Notes: generated from the sequence alone by a model not told the origin. A DNA stretch of 64,000 nt from Vibrio palustris (GCF_024346995.1 NZ_AP024887.1:558001-622000), one strand, 5' to 3'; shown: positions 27,820 through 37,017, counted from the stretch's first letter. A program made the numbers and translations.

Positions 27820-29166
27820 CTACAGCTCTAGCACTAATATTTTTGAGCGTCTTTGATAGTTATAGAGATGCTGTTTGGTTACTGGCAGTGCTGATACTCC
27901 TGCTTCGGTAAAGCCTTGTTCTCTAAACCAATGTAGACTTTGCGTTGTCAATACAAACAGCTTTTCCAGCTCTTGTTTTTTTGCTTCATACTTCATATGT
28001 TCAAGTAACACTAAGCCGCGATGACCATCTCTATAATCGGTATGAATAGCGACACAGGCCATTTCGGCCATTTTTTCATCCCGATAAGGGTATAAAGCAG
28101 CGCAACCAATGATCAGCCCATCTTTATCAATGACACTAAAATTATGTATTTCTTGCTCCAGTTGCTCGCGGGAGCGGCGTACTAAAATACCTTTTTCTTC
28201 TAAAGGTAAAATTAAATCAAAAATACCACCAATATCATCAATATGAGCTTGGCGGACTTGCTCTGTTTGTGCCGTAACGACTTGTGTACCAATACCATCA
28301 AAGGAAAATAGCTCTTGGATCAACGCGCCATCAACTTTGTAACTCACCAAGTGACTTCTTGGCACGCCGGCACGACATGCGGAGACGGATGCTCGTAAAA
28401 AGCGGAGTGTGCCAGTGGTATCTTCTTGCTCTGGTTTTTGGCTCGTTTCCCTGTGCACTATGAGCGATTCGACTTCGGCAGGAAAAAGTTCGGCGATGGC
28501 ATTGCCATGTTCATTAATAATGCCTTGTTCAGAGCAAAATCCAATGAGCTTATCTGCTTTTAAACGAATAGCCACTTGGGTAGAGATTTCTTCGGACAGT
28601 AGATTGAAGCATTCACCTGTCACGGAGCTCGCTATCGGTCCTAGCAATACGATGGAGTCTTGTTCGAGTATTCTATTAATGCCTTCGATGTCAATGCGTC
28701 GAATACGCCCGCTATGGCAGTAATCGACACCAGTATCGATACCCAAGGGTTGTGCTATAACAAAATTACCACTAACAATATTGAGTTTATTTCCCGCCAT
28801 AGGCGTATTGTTCATACTCATTGATAAGCGAGCAGTGATGGCCAGTTGCAATTGTCCTGCTGCTTGCATAACGAGATTTAATGCGGTTTCGTCAGTAACG
28901 CGGATACCATTATGATGAGGAGTTTCATGGCCATGAATCGTGAGTAGGTTATTAATTTGCGGGCGTGCGCCGTACACGAGAACGATTCTGACTCCTAAAC
29001 TATGTAGTAAGGCTAAATCGCTAATAATATTTGGAAAGTTTTTATCGGCAATGCCTTCGCCACCTAACATTATCACCATAGTTTTACCTCGGTGAGCATT
29101 AACATAAGGGGCGGATTGGCGAAACCCTTTTACTAGCTCGGTACTACGTATTTTCACTGCTTGCAT
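27820..29166 (-). CDS. argA: N-acetylglutamate synthase
   Basis: First step of arginine biosynthesis: acetylates glutamate with acetyl-CoA. 448 residues (E. coli 443). The N-terminal amino-acid-kinase-like domain carries [12 protein letters not shown] and [11 protein letters not shown] and should bind the feedback inhibitor arginine; the C-terminal GNAT acetyltransferase domain shows [20 protein letters not shown]. The ATG at 29166 matches the family start. Divergent from the DUF2850 gene, with an ArgR-box-like sequence about 30 bp upstream. No clear terminator after it. Confidence 0.96.
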   Translation of the reverse strand: MQAVKIRSTELVKGFRQSAPYVNAHRGKTMVIMLGGEGIADKNFPNIISDLALLHSLGVRIVLVYGARPQINNLLTIHGHETPHHNGIRVTDETALNLVMQAAGQLQLAITARLSMSMNNTPMAGNKLNIVSGNFVIAQPLGIDTGVDYCHSGRIRRIDIEGINRILEQDSIVLLGPIASSVTGECFNLLSEEISTQVAIRLKADKLIGFCSEQGIINEHGNAIAELFPAEVESLIVHRETSQKPEQEDTTGTLRFLRASVSACRAGVPRSHLVSYKVDGALIQELFSFDGIGTQVVTAQTEQVRQAHIDDIGGIFDLILPLEEKGILVRRSREQLEQEIHNFSVIDKDGLIIGCAALYPYRDEKMAEMACVAIHTDYRDGHRGLVLLEHMKYEAKKQELEKLFVLTTQSLHWFREQGFTEAGVSALPVTKQHLYNYQRRSKILVLEL

Positions 29167-29194
29167 ACCCGGTTGTTTATTTATGTTTAAATAA

Positions 29195-29208
29195 TGACTT
29201 TTTATTCA
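29195..29208 (-). promoter_or_regulatory. Candidate ARG box (ArgR operator) of argA
   Basis: TGACTTTTTATTCA matches TGAAT-N4-ATTCA with one mismatch, 28 bp before the argA start. A second, adjacent box at the usual 21-bp spacing is only weakly present on the gene side. Confidence 0.55.
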
Positions 29209-29350
29209 TGGCTAAGCAAGGTGTTTTTTAATTTTCTCTAAATACGCGGTGTAGGTTTGTGCGTGGTAGGTTATCGATTATAATAAGTGGATTAATTTTA
29301 ATATCGTCAATAAAAGCCAAGTGTCAATAACACGGCAAAGAGGTATAAGA

Positions 29351-29746
29351 GTGAGCAGTAAGAGAAAAAAGTATCTGGAAAGATTATTAATAGTAGCTGC
29401 TCTAATGGGCACTATCGTGGTTGGTGGTGGATACATATATTTGTACTTACAGGCGCGTAATTTTTATACTCCGCAAGACAGTTTATATGGAGTATGGGTT
29501 GAGCAAAATGTGGCGCCATATTCGGCCAATACGATTGAGATTCGACCTGATTCGATCACCATCCAAGGACACACGGTGACCACTAAATATCTTTTTAATG
29601 GTGAAGTATTGTCGTTCAGTGCTGGTGGTATCCGACAGAATTACCAAATGTTGAATGATAAAAAAACCGAAATGCGCTTAATGTCACCGGATAGTTATAG
29701 CCCTACGTATAGATTGTCAGAGAAATATAAAAATGATCTGCGTTGA
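29351..29746 (+). CDS. DUF2850 domain protein, single-pass membrane protein
   Basis: 131 residues with a basic N terminus (SSKRKKYLERLL), one membrane helix at about residues 10-32 and a soluble C-terminal domain with YGVWVEQNVAPYSANTIEIR, as in DUF2850 proteins found mainly in vibrios. The function is unknown. The GTG at 29351 is preferred over an in-frame GTG at 29321, because AGAGG sits 8 bases before it and it gives a normal cytoplasmic tail. It precedes mltA by 72 bp, so the two may be transcribed together. Confidence 0.75.
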   Translation: MSSKRKKYLERLLIVAALMGTIVVGGGYIYLYLQARNFYTPQDSLYGVWVEQNVAPYSANTIEIRPDSITIQGHTVTTKYLFNGEVLSFSAGGIRQNYQMLNDKKTEMRLMSPDSYSPTYRLSEKYKNDLR

Positions 29747-29818
29747 ACGTTCTTTGATTGCGCTTAGCTGCTGACTTTGCCATGCTGCCACGACTTGATT
29801 ATTAGGGATATAAAATTT

Positions 29819-30919
29819 GTGATTAGACGTCTTTTCCCACTGGTGTGTGTGTTAATGCTTTTTGGGTGTGCGCCCACAGAGCGAGGGCAGCAATACCAAG
29901 ACCCAGAGTTTGCGAATAAATTAAATAAAGTCGAGCAGGTAGAGTCAAATTCTCCGCGAGATTACTCTGCGTTTTTAAAGCAAAGTGATGAAGTTGTGCA
30001 TAATTCACCGAGTATGGCGAAAATATATCAGCCTTTATATAGTCAGTTGAGTGAATGGGCGATGGAAAGCGGCGACCCCAAAGATTTGCAACAATTTGGG
30101 ATACAAACAGCGCAGCTCGGTGGTGCTGATCAAAGAGGTAATGTGATGTTTACTGGTTATTTTTCACCAGTTATTGAGTTGCGTCACACACCCGATGATG
30201 AATATAAATATCCAGTCTATGGCAAGCCCAACTGTACGGCAGAGTGTCCTACACGTGCACAAATTTACGATGGAGCCCTTGAAGGGGAAGGACTGGAACT
30301 CGGCTACGCCAAGAGTTTGATTGATCCATTTATTATGGAAGTGCAAGGCAGTGGTTTTGTTCATTTTGGTGATGATGATTCGGTCGAATATTTTGCCTAT
30401 GCGGGAAAAAATAACAAAGCTTACGTGAGCATTGGCAAAGTGCTCATCGAGCAAGGCGAAGTTTCCCGTAAAGATATGTCTTTGAAAGCGATTAAAGAAT
30501 GGGTAGAGACACATCCTGCCGAGCAGGTAAAAGCGCTTCTAGAACAAAATCCGTCTTATGTATTTTTTGAGCCGCGCGCCGCTGCGCCAGTAACAGGAAG
30601 TGCTGGGATCCCGCTATTGCCAATGGCGTCGGTAGCCGCAGATCGTTCTATTTTACCAATGGGGACTCCTATCTTAGCTGAAGTTCCTTTATTGAATGCA
30701 GATGGAACCTATACAGGAACCCATCAGTTACGGCTATTGATCGTGCTTGATACCGGTGGTGCCGTTAAAGATAATCATTTGGATTTATATCATGGAATGG
30801 GGCCGCGTGCGGGAACCGAAGCTGGGCATTATAAGCATTTTGGACGAGTATGGAAGTTAGGGCTTAAAGCGTCGACGACCCAAGCTCCTTGGGCAATACC
30901 GCCTGAAAAGTTAGAATAG
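29819..30919 (+). CDS. mltA: Membrane-bound lytic murein transglycosylase A
   Basis: Outer-membrane lipoprotein that cleaves peptidoglycan glycan strands to 1,6-anhydro muropeptides. With a GTG start at 29819 the protein has 366 residues (E. coli 365), an N-terminal signal RRLFPLVCVLMLFGC with a lipobox LFGC, the MltA barrel (TGYFSPVIELRHTPD near residue 95) and the C-terminal 3D domain with the catalytic aspartate in LDTGGAVKDNHLDLYHGMG. An in-frame TTG further upstream (29777) would spoil the signal peptide. A TTAGGGA ribosome-binding site precedes the GTG. It ends with a terminator. Confidence 0.93.
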   Translation: MIRRLFPLVCVLMLFGCAPTERGQQYQDPEFANKLNKVEQVESNSPRDYSAFLKQSDEVVHNSPSMAKIYQPLYSQLSEWAMESGDPKDLQQFGIQTAQLGGADQRGNVMFTGYFSPVIELRHTPDDEYKYPVYGKPNCTAECPTRAQIYDGALEGEGLELGYAKSLIDPFIMEVQGSGFVHFGDDDSVEYFAYAGKNNKAYVSIGKVLIEQGEVSRKDMSLKAIKEWVETHPAEQVKALLEQNPSYVFFEPRAAAPVTGSAGIPLLPMASVAADRSILPMGTPILAEVPLLNADGTYTGTHQLRLLIVLDTGGAVKDNHLDLYHGMGPRAGTEAGHYKHFGRVWKLGLKASTTQAPWAIPPEKLE

Positions 30920-30947
30920 CCTTCGCTTGTAACTAGACTTTTTTTCT

Positions 30948-30979
30948 AAGAGTGCGTATAAAACGCACTCTTTCTTTTT
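30948..30979 (+). terminator. Rho-independent terminator of mltA
   Basis: Stem AAGAGTGCGT / ACGCACTCTT with a 5-nt loop followed by a T-rich tail, 28 bp after the mltA stop. Confidence 0.88.
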
Positions 30980-31000
30980 CCACTATTTGGATATGTTGTT

Positions 31001-31813
31001 ATGCGAGAACTTGAAGCCCCAGCCTCAGAAAGTTATGACCAACGATTTGGCGGCACACGCCGTTTATATGGTTATGAGGAAGTTGATATCTTACGTGCTG
31101 CGCATGTATGTGTGATTGGTATTGGCGGTGTGGGTTCTTGGGCAGTAGAAGCATTAGCTCGCACTGGTGTCGGCGAGTTGACGTTGATCGACATGGATGA
31201 TGTGTGTGTAACGAACATTAATCGACAAATTCATGCCATGAGTGGAACGGTTGGACAAAGTAAAATTGAGGTTATGGCAGAGCGCGTCAAGTTGATAAAC
31301 CCTGAGTGCAAAGTGAACTTGATTGATGATTTTATTAATGTTGATAATCAGCATGAGTACTTAAGTCTTGGTTATGATTATGTGCTTGATGCGATTGATA
31401 GTGTTAAAGCGAAAGCCGCATTATTAGCTTATTGTCGTAGTAATAAAATCAAAGTGGTGACCACGGGCGGTGCGGGCGGACAAATCGATCCGACACAAAT
31501 TAAAGTCGCGGATTTGACCAAAACGATTCAGGATCCATTAGCGAAAAAGCTCAAAGATCATTTGCGTCGCTTTCATAATTTCCCAACGAATCCGGCAAGA
31601 AAGTTTGGTATCGATTGTGTATTTTCCACCGAGCAGTTGAAATATCCGCAAGCTGACGGCTCAGTATGTGGTACAAAATCTACCGCAGAAGGTCCTAAAC
31701 GTATGGACTGTGCGAGTGGTTTTGGGGCAGCGACGATGGTGACAGCAAGTTTTGGCTTTGTTGCCGCGTCTCGTATTGTCGATAAATTGATGCAAAAATA
31801 TCGTAAAGCGTAA
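31001..31813 (+). CDS. tcdA: tRNA threonylcarbamoyladenosine dehydratase (TcdA/CsdL)
   Basis: E1-like ATP-dependent enzyme that cyclises t6A37 of tRNA to ct6A. 270 residues. The nucleotide-binding loop IGIGGVGSWAVEALARTG lies near residue 40, with DMDDVCVTNINRQ after it, as in ThiF/MoeB-type proteins. The start gives the family N terminus (SYDQRFGGTRRLYG). It is followed by csdE after 53 bp; in E. coli TcdA works with the CsdA-CsdE sulfur-transfer pair, and csdA is found 1.2 kb away on the other strand. The ribosome-binding site is weak. Confidence 0.93.
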   Translation: MRELEAPASESYDQRFGGTRRLYGYEEVDILRAAHVCVIGIGGVGSWAVEALARTGVGELTLIDMDDVCVTNINRQIHAMSGTVGQSKIEVMAERVKLINPECKVNLIDDFINVDNQHEYLSLGYDYVLDAIDSVKAKAALLAYCRSNKIKVVTTGGAGGQIDPTQIKVADLTKTIQDPLAKKLKDHLRRFHNFPTNPARKFGIDCVFSTEQLKYPQADGSVCGTKSTAEGPKRMDCASGFGAATMVTASFGFVAASRIVDKLMQKYRKA

Positions 31814-31866
31814 TAATTCAGTCACGGCGCTCACGTGTGGTGCCGGTTAATTTTTTGGAGTAGAGC

Positions 31867-32298
31867 ATGTCTGAATTTCCAGATAGCCCCTTTGGAACCA
31901 TCATTACTGATACACAGGTTGTCGCTACGATGGCGACCTTACATGGATGGGAAGATCGTTATCGGCAAGTGGTGATGTGGGGCAAGCAATTACCCAAAAT
32001 GGATGAGGGGCATAAACAAGCAACAGTCAAGATCGCTGGGTGTGAGAGTCAAGTATGGCTATTAGCGGCTTGTGATGAGAATGGCATTTGGCGTTTTCAT
32101 GCTGATTCTGATGCGCGGATTGTTCGTGGCCTTATTGCTATTGTGTTTGCCGCATTGAATCATAAAAATACACAGCAAATTCAGTCGATTGATATTGAAG
32201 CATACTTTGAACAACTCGGGTTGCTGAATCACTTATCCGCTTCAAGAGGCAATGGCTTACGAGCGATTGTGGATACGATCCGCCAATCTGTGGCGTAA
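31867..32298 (+). CDS. csdE: Cysteine desulfuration protein CsdE (SufE family)
   Basis: Sulfur acceptor that takes persulfide sulfur from the cysteine desulfurase CsdA. 143 residues, usual size for the family. The acceptor cysteine is in VKIAGCESQVWL (about residue 61) and the RGLIAIVFAALN helix follows. A GGAG ribosome-binding site is 6 bases before the ATG. In one operon with tcdA. The final sulfur target of this system is not settled; proximity to tcdA ties it to tRNA t6A modification. Confidence 0.93.
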   Translation: MSEFPDSPFGTIITDTQVVATMATLHGWEDRYRQVVMWGKQLPKMDEGHKQATVKIAGCESQVWLLAACDENGIWRFHADSDARIVRGLIAIVFAALNHKNTQQIQSIDIEAYFEQLGLLNHLSASRGNGLRAIVDTIRQSVA

Positions 32299-32342
32299 TG
32301 ACTGACCTACGTACTATCTACCAGTTTAAGGCGTCAGCACAA

Positions 32343-32897
32343 TTATAGCTCGATAATCGAGTACGAGTTATACACGACTGCGCCATGCGGGGCGTCTATA
32401 TTCAGTGTCGTATAATCTAGCGTGCCTTTTTTCTTCAAATTGGCACGATTCCACCCCTCATTAAGTAATACCATATGTTGTGTGTCTTTTTTCCCTTTTT
32501 GATAAATCGCGACGGCGGATTTTGAGTCGCCGTAGCGGACTTCTTTTTTCGCGACATAAATATGTTTATGGCTTGGGAAATAAGTGTAATCGAGAAAAAT
32601 GATGCCATGTGATTGAGTATTTAATACGACTTCAATAATGGTTACGGGATTTTTTTTAGCCTTAAACAACGTTAAGTTACTTGGACTGACTAAGTATCCT
32701 GACCATTCATCATCTAAAAACACCTGAGCATCTTTATAAAGCGCCATTTTTTGTTGGTCAGAGGCATCTTGAATATTGAGTTGATTAAATACGGTAGTGA
32801 CCATTTTTTGTGCACTGGTTGGAATGGCTGAAAACGTATCAATAGCATAGGCGTGGCTACTCATTACAAGTACGCATAAGGTGATTAGTGAACGCAT
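32343..32897 (-). CDS. Secreted protein of unknown function
   Basis: 184 residues with a classical signal peptide (MRSLITLCVLVMSSHAYA, cleavage expected before IDTF). The mature part is about 166 residues, has no cysteine or membrane helix, and contains a beta-rich stretch with VAIYQKGKKDTQHMVLLNEG. No family recognised. The ATG at 32897 is chosen because AAGGAG lies 8 bases before it; upstream in-frame starts (to 32933) would put extra polar residues before the signal. It is flanked by csdE (convergent) and csdA (same strand, 149 bp upstream). Confidence 0.7.
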   Translation of the reverse strand: MRSLITLCVLVMSSHAYAIDTFSAIPTSAQKMVTTVFNQLNIQDASDQQKMALYKDAQVFLDDEWSGYLVSPSNLTLFKAKKNPVTIIEVVLNTQSHGIIFLDYTYFPSHKHIYVAKKEVRYGDSKSAVAIYQKGKKDTQHMVLLNEGWNRANLKKKGTLDYTTLNIDAPHGAVVYNSYSIIEL

Positions 32898-33046
32898 GAC
32901 GCCACTCCTTTTCATCAAATAATCCATTATCATTATTCCATTAGTGACTAAGCCAGTATCAGCGAATTAGTCAAAAGGTTAAGTTACTGTGACTTTAGCA
33001 AACTCCTAAGACTGACACGAGTGATCAGTCTCAAGAGTCTGGACGA

Positions 33047-34261
33047 TTAAAGAATATCAGCGGCTTTCTTGATGGCCGCGAGCGCGCGAGTAATATCGGC
33101 CTCGTTATTATATAAACTTAGCGATAAACGAACGGTGCCACTAATATCGAGAGCATCCATCAATGGGTGAGCACAGTGGTGACCTTCACGGACGACGATA
33201 CCTTGTTGATCAAGTAGCGTTGCTATATCGTGATGATGCACCCCATCCATAGTAAAGCTGATGATCCCCGAGCCAGGCTGGTGACCGATAATATACAGGT
33301 CATCGATAGCGACTAAGCCTTCATAAAGCGTATGATGTAGGTGCGCAATGTGTTGCTTTATATCTTGATAATCAAATTGTTTTAACCACGTCATCGCGGC
33401 CGCCAGTCCAATCGCCCCCGCAACATTAGGCGTTCCCGCTTCAAAGCAGCTTGGTGCTGGAGCAAAACTCGTACCGGCAAAGCTGACTCGCTCCACCATC
33501 TTGCCTCCGCCTTGCCAAACGGGCATTAAGGGCAGAATATCGGGTTTGACATATAAGACGCCTATGCCATTAGGGGCGTATAATTTGTGTCCTGAAAAGG
33601 CATAAAAATCGACATCTAGCTGTGTGACATCGACAGTTTCATGCACAACCCCTTGCGCGCCATCGACCATGACTTTCGCCCCAACATCGTGGGCAGCATG
33701 AATAATCGCTTCAATTGGCTGACGTGCGCCTGTCACATTGGTGATATGAGCAACGGCGACCAGTTTACAGCGTTTTGTGAGCACGTTTTGAAAATAATCC
33801 CAATCAAATTCACCGTGAGCAGTTACCGGAATTTTAATGATGTTTGCTCCGGTTTGTTGAGCAATAAGCTGCCACGGAACAATATTGGCATGATGCTCAT
33901 TTTCACAAATCGCAATTTCATCACCTGCTTGTAGGTGTTTTAGGGCATAGGTATAGGCGACAAGATTGATCGCTTCCGTTGTGCCACGTGTCCAAATGAT
34001 AGTGTCAGCGTGAGCCGCGCCGATCCACTGAGCAACGGTATCCCGAGCGGCTTCATAACGTGATGTCGCTTGTGCCGTCATATGATGACTGCCACGATGT
34101 ACATTGGCATTTTCAAAACGATAATAGTTGGCCAGCGTATCAATAACGACCTGTGGTTTTTGTGAGGTGGCTGCGCTATCCAAATACGTTAATGGATAAC
34201 CATTAATCTCTTGGGCGAGAAAAGGAAATTGTGCACGAACAGTATCAATATCAAACGTCAT
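33047..34261 (-). CDS. csdA: Cysteine desulfurase CsdA
   Basis: PLP enzyme that converts cysteine to alanine and loads sulfur onto its active-site cysteine, for CsdE. 404 residues. Class V aminotransferase markers: YLDSAATSQKP at the N terminus, the PLP lysine in SGHKLYAPNGIG (about residue 228) and the catalytic cysteine in REGHHCAHPLM (about residue 360). It starts 2 bp after the yajL stop, so it is the third gene of panE-yajL-csdA. The partner genes csdE and tcdA face it across one secreted-protein gene. The spacing of K and C fits the SufS/CsdA (group II) type. Confidence 0.93.
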   Translation of the reverse strand: MTFDIDTVRAQFPFLAQEINGYPLTYLDSAATSQKPQVVIDTLANYYRFENANVHRGSHHMTAQATSRYEAARDTVAQWIGAAHADTIIWTRGTTEAINLVAYTYALKHLQAGDEIAICENEHHANIVPWQLIAQQTGANIIKIPVTAHGEFDWDYFQNVLTKRCKLVAVAHITNVTGARQPIEAIIHAAHDVGAKVMVDGAQGVVHETVDVTQLDVDFYAFSGHKLYAPNGIGVLYVKPDILPLMPVWQGGGKMVERVSFAGTSFAPAPSCFEAGTPNVAGAIGLAAAMTWLKQFDYQDIKQHIAHLHHTLYEGLVAIDDLYIIGHQPGSGIISFTMDGVHHHDIATLLDQQGIVVREGHHCAHPLMDALDISGTVRLSLSLYNNEADITRALAAIKKAADIL

Positions 34262-34263
34262 GG

Positions 34264-34866
34264 TTAGGCATCTTCGCTCAGTTTATCGTAATGTAATTGT
34301 GGCAATACCATCATAGGCTCTGCGACCTGTTTTGCGGCGGTTTTACCCGATAAACGTATGATGATCTCAATGGCAAATTCAATCGAAGAGCCAGGTCCTT
34401 GGCTAGTTAAAAGGTTATTGTTGATATCAAAAGTGACGCGTCGAGTTCGCCATAGTGAAGCTGGAATGTGCTGTTGGAAGTTTGGATGTCCCGTCATAAT
34501 AGCACCTGGATACAAGTCATGGTGCTGTAGGACAATAGCGGGAGACGCACAGATAGCGGCGACCAAGCGGCCGTCGTACTTCTGCTGCTTGAGTATTTCA
34601 ATCAAGATGGTGCTGCCTTGAAATACTTCAGCGCCGCCTAAGCCTCCTGGTAAGACAATAGCATCAAATTCCTCATCGGCAATATCAACCAAGCGGTGTT
34701 GCGCCGATAAGACCACTCCACGCGAACAAGTCACGGTTAACTGCCCATCAAAATCAGCACTAGCGACAGAAACGTCATAGCCTGCTCGGGTTAACGTATC
34801 GATAATAGTGACGGCTTCGATTTCTTCGGTGCCATTGGCGATAGGGACTAAAATACGCTTGGTCAT
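34264..34866 (-). CDS. yajL: DJ-1/PfpI family protein YajL
   Basis: Small stress-related protein of the DJ-1 superfamily, 200 residues (E. coli YajL 196); described activities include chaperone and glyoxalase/deglycase functions, which remain debated. The nucleophilic cysteine is in VAAICASPAIVL (about residue 106), with the conserved glutamate near IANGTEEIEAV. The ATG at 34866 overlaps the panE stop by 4 bp (ATGA) and has GGAG 8 bases upstream; an in-frame ATG four codons earlier lies inside panE and is less likely. The panE-yajL pair is the same as in E. coli. Confidence 0.92.
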   Translation of the reverse strand: MTKRILVPIANGTEEIEAVTIIDTLTRAGYDVSVASADFDGQLTVTCSRGVVLSAQHRLVDIADEEFDAIVLPGGLGGAEVFQGSTILIEILKQQKYDGRLVAAICASPAIVLQHHDLYPGAIMTGHPNFQQHIPASLWRTRRVTFDINNNLLTSQGPGSSIEFAIEIIIRLSGKTAAKQVAEPMMVLPQLHYDKLSEDA

Positions 34867-35768
34867 AGGTGACTCCAACGGTGTTCTAATTGCTTAATAG
34901 TTTGCCATAAATGAATATTATACGGCGTTGAAATAGCGTGTTGCTGTGCTTGGTTAACCACATAACCATTGATAAAATCGATTTCGCTCGTACGCTGATG
35001 ACTAATATCTTGATGCATTGATGAGTAATTGTGTGCGGTTTGATGGAGCACGGCATACACATCATCAAGCAAGCTATCTTGTGTGATGGATAAACCGCTT
35101 GCTTGCATTACAGTAACGATTTCTCTGACAATGGCATGAATATGATCGGTATAGGCATGGCCCAGTAGTGCACCATTTTTTATATTATCTATCGCCGTCA
35201 GTGGATTAATCACACAATTTATGGCGACTTTACGCCACAAAGGCCACTCTAGCGTGGAATGCCAGTTTACATCAGGTAGAGCATGGCTGAGAACCTCCGC
35301 CATAAACTGACATGCCTGTCCTTTTGGATTTAATCCCCCAAGATCGGTTTTTCCTAAACCAGTATGTTGCACATGGCATGGGTTATGTTTAAGCGCGGCA
35401 TGGCTTGTGCTTGCTCTTAATATTGGATAGGCCGAGAGTGTAACGAGCAGCTCATCAAGAGTGCCCATGCCATTATGCATGAAAAGTAAAATAGTGTCGG
35501 AATCGATATGTTGTATTAGGGGCAGTATAGCGGTGGCGACTTGATGTGCTTTGGTCGCGACAAAAATAACATCAGCATGACGCAGTGAGTCAATGTGATT
35601 AGAGACAAAAGTACTGCGCGAGATGGTACTGCCAGTCGTGGAAGTGAGTAAATAGTCGCGTTCGCTACTGTGGGTATGAGACCAGCAACTAACGTTATGG
35701 CCTGCATGTTTTAGGTAACATGCCCACAAAGAGCCGATGGCACCTGGGCCCAGCACAACGATATTCAT
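34863..35768 (-). CDS. panE: 2-dehydropantoate 2-reductase
   Basis: NADPH-dependent reduction of ketopantoate to pantoate for pantothenate and CoA synthesis. 301 residues. The N-terminal Rossmann motif is GPGAIGSLWACYL; the catalytic lysine is in WRKVAINCVINPLTAI, with NPLTA typical of PanE. Start supported by GAGGT 6 bases upstream. First gene of the panE-yajL-csdA operon, coupled to yajL by a 4-bp overlap. Confidence 0.94.
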   Translation of the reverse strand: MNIVVLGPGAIGSLWACYLKHAGHNVSCWSHTHSSERDYLLTSTTGSTISRSTFVSNHIDSLRHADVIFVATKAHQVATAILPLIQHIDSDTILLFMHNGMGTLDELLVTLSAYPILRASTSHAALKHNPCHVQHTGLGKTDLGGLNPKGQACQFMAEVLSHALPDVNWHSTLEWPLWRKVAINCVINPLTAIDNIKNGALLGHAYTDHIHAIVREIVTVMQASGLSITQDSLLDDVYAVLHQTAHNYSSMHQDISHQRTSEIDFINGYVVNQAQQHAISTPYNIHLWQTIKQLEHRWSHL

Positions 35769-35837
35769 GACTTACCTCATTCATCCACGATGGGAGGCAG
35801 GATACCATTATTGGGAGTAATGCCAACTAGCAGGCAT

Positions 35838-35865
35838 AAAAAATGGCGCGAGAATCGCGCCATTT
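35838..35865 (-). terminator. Rho-independent terminator of ompK
   Basis: Stem AAATGGCGCGA / TCGCGCCATTT with GAA loop and T-tract on the minus strand, 26 bp after the ompK stop. Confidence 0.92.
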
Positions 35866-35890
35866 GATGAATTCGCATTTGCCAAGCAAA

Positions 35891-36691
35891 TTAGAATTTA
35901 TAAGTCACATCAAAGTAGTGAGACACACCTGAAGAGCTGAAGCCTTTAGAGTCTTTAATACCGTACACGTCATCAAACACTTTAAGACCGTAACCCACTG
36001 CATAGCGATTGCTGTGCCAGTAAATGCCGTTAAACCAAGCTAGGCCGTGATCTGATGTAGCACCTGCTTTTTTTTGTAGATCGAATTCGTAATCTAGATA
36101 ACCTTGGTAGGCGATGAATGAGCCGTTTTCAAAGTTAACAAAAGGCTTGAACCATACTGTAGAGAATTGGTAGCCGTTCCATTCGTTATTTTTGATGTTG
36201 TAAGATTTGTAGAGGTTAAATTGAACCTTACCAAACCAAGGAACCATCACATCAGCACCGATACCATTTTTAGTGGCGTAACCACCATCATTGTTGCCAT
36301 CAATGGTAGTGTAATCAGCAACGTACCATTCTTTGATTGGACCAACGGATAGGTCAGTATTGAATAAACCGTCAATAGACATACGCGGCGCAAATTTAGC
36401 AAACATCTTGGCATCGTTGCCTTTATTTGCTGATTTATCACTATCATCGTCATCGGTGAGGTTAAATACATCAAGGTAACCGTACAGATCGAAAATCCCT
36501 GAGCGACCGCCAAACTCCATTTCGAAGTAAGTATGGTTATTGTTACCCGGTTTTTCATTAAGTACATGCATTAGGTTAAATTGCATCCACTTATAATCGT
36601 TCTTGTGAGTGTTACCATCAGTATAATCAGCGGCTAAGGCAGGAGTGGAAACTGCAGCTGCTAGACTTAGTGCTAAAAGTGATTTGCGCAT
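35891..36691 (-). CDS. ompK: Outer-membrane nucleoside channel OmpK (Tsx family)
   Basis: 266-residue outer-membrane beta-barrel of the Tsx family, known in vibrios as OmpK, the receptor of broad-range vibriophages such as KVP40. The signal peptide MRKSLLALSLAAAVSTPALA is cleaved before ADYTDG. The mature part has alternating aromatic and polar strands (NDYKWMQFNLMHVLNE, FEMEFGGRSGIFDLYGYLDVF) and ends in a phenylalanine (FDVTYKF) as expected for BAM insertion. An acidic loop with DDDDSDKSANKGNDAK is probably surface-exposed. It has its own terminator, and a control region with CRP-like and LacI-family-like sites fits control by nucleoside regulators as for E. coli tsx. Confidence 0.93.
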   Translation of the reverse strand: MRKSLLALSLAAAVSTPALAADYTDGNTHKNDYKWMQFNLMHVLNEKPGNNNHTYFEMEFGGRSGIFDLYGYLDVFNLTDDDDSDKSANKGNDAKMFAKFAPRMSIDGLFNTDLSVGPIKEWYVADYTTIDGNNDGGYATKNGIGADVMVPWFGKVQFNLYKSYNIKNNEWNGYQFSTVWFKPFVNFENGSFIAYQGYLDYEFDLQKKAGATSDHGLAWFNGIYWHSNRYAVGYGLKVFDDVYGIKDSKGFSSSGVSHYFDVTYKF

Positions 36692-36737
36692 TGCTGTGAT
36701 TCTCTACATTGTGATTTTTGGTTTTATACAATCGATT

Positions 36738-36753
36738 GCGTTAACGTTTACGT
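36738..36753. promoter_or_regulatory. Candidate LacI-family operator (CytR/PurR type) of ompK
   Basis: GCGTTAACGTTTACGT is a near-palindrome around a central CG (6 of 8 half-site positions match), like operators of PurR, CytR and related proteins. It lies 46 bp upstream of ompK. Confidence 0.45.
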
Positions 36754-36832
36754 AGCCGATTATTAATGTCGAGAATAATAGCGGTTTATCTCCCAATTAA
36801 AAGTGAAAAACTAAGAAAACGTGACTAATTAT

Positions 36833-36848
36833 TGTGACGGTTATCACG
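36833..36848. promoter_or_regulatory. CRP-like site upstream of ompK
   Basis: TGTGACGGTTATCACG matches TGTGA-N6-TCACA at nine of ten positions. It lies 141 bp from the ompK start and 169 bp from the divergent LON-domain gene. Confidence 0.7.
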
Positions 36849-37017
36849 CAAAATGGAATTCATATGGAACTTAATTTATTTTACATAATATTGCAGTTTT
36901 TTTGTGATTTAAGTCAGTTATTGTCCGTGAGAGTCTATCTTAGAAAAACGCTTTGTTTAATGATTAGTGAAATGAAATCGCTTGTATAATAAATAGAAAC
37001 ATTAGCAAGGAGGATAT

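Larger units (their letters stand above)
36692..37017. other. Divergent control region of ompK and the LON-domain gene (326 bp)
   Basis: No coding frame. Holds a LacI-family-like operator (36738-36753) near ompK and a CRP-like site (36833-36848) between the two divergent genes. AT-rich, suited to promoters on both strands. Confidence 0.6.

Noticed and set aside
29777..29818. Upstream TTG start for mltA
   Set aside because: It would place 14 polar residues before the lipoprotein signal; the GTG at 29819 gives a normal signal peptide and the usual length.
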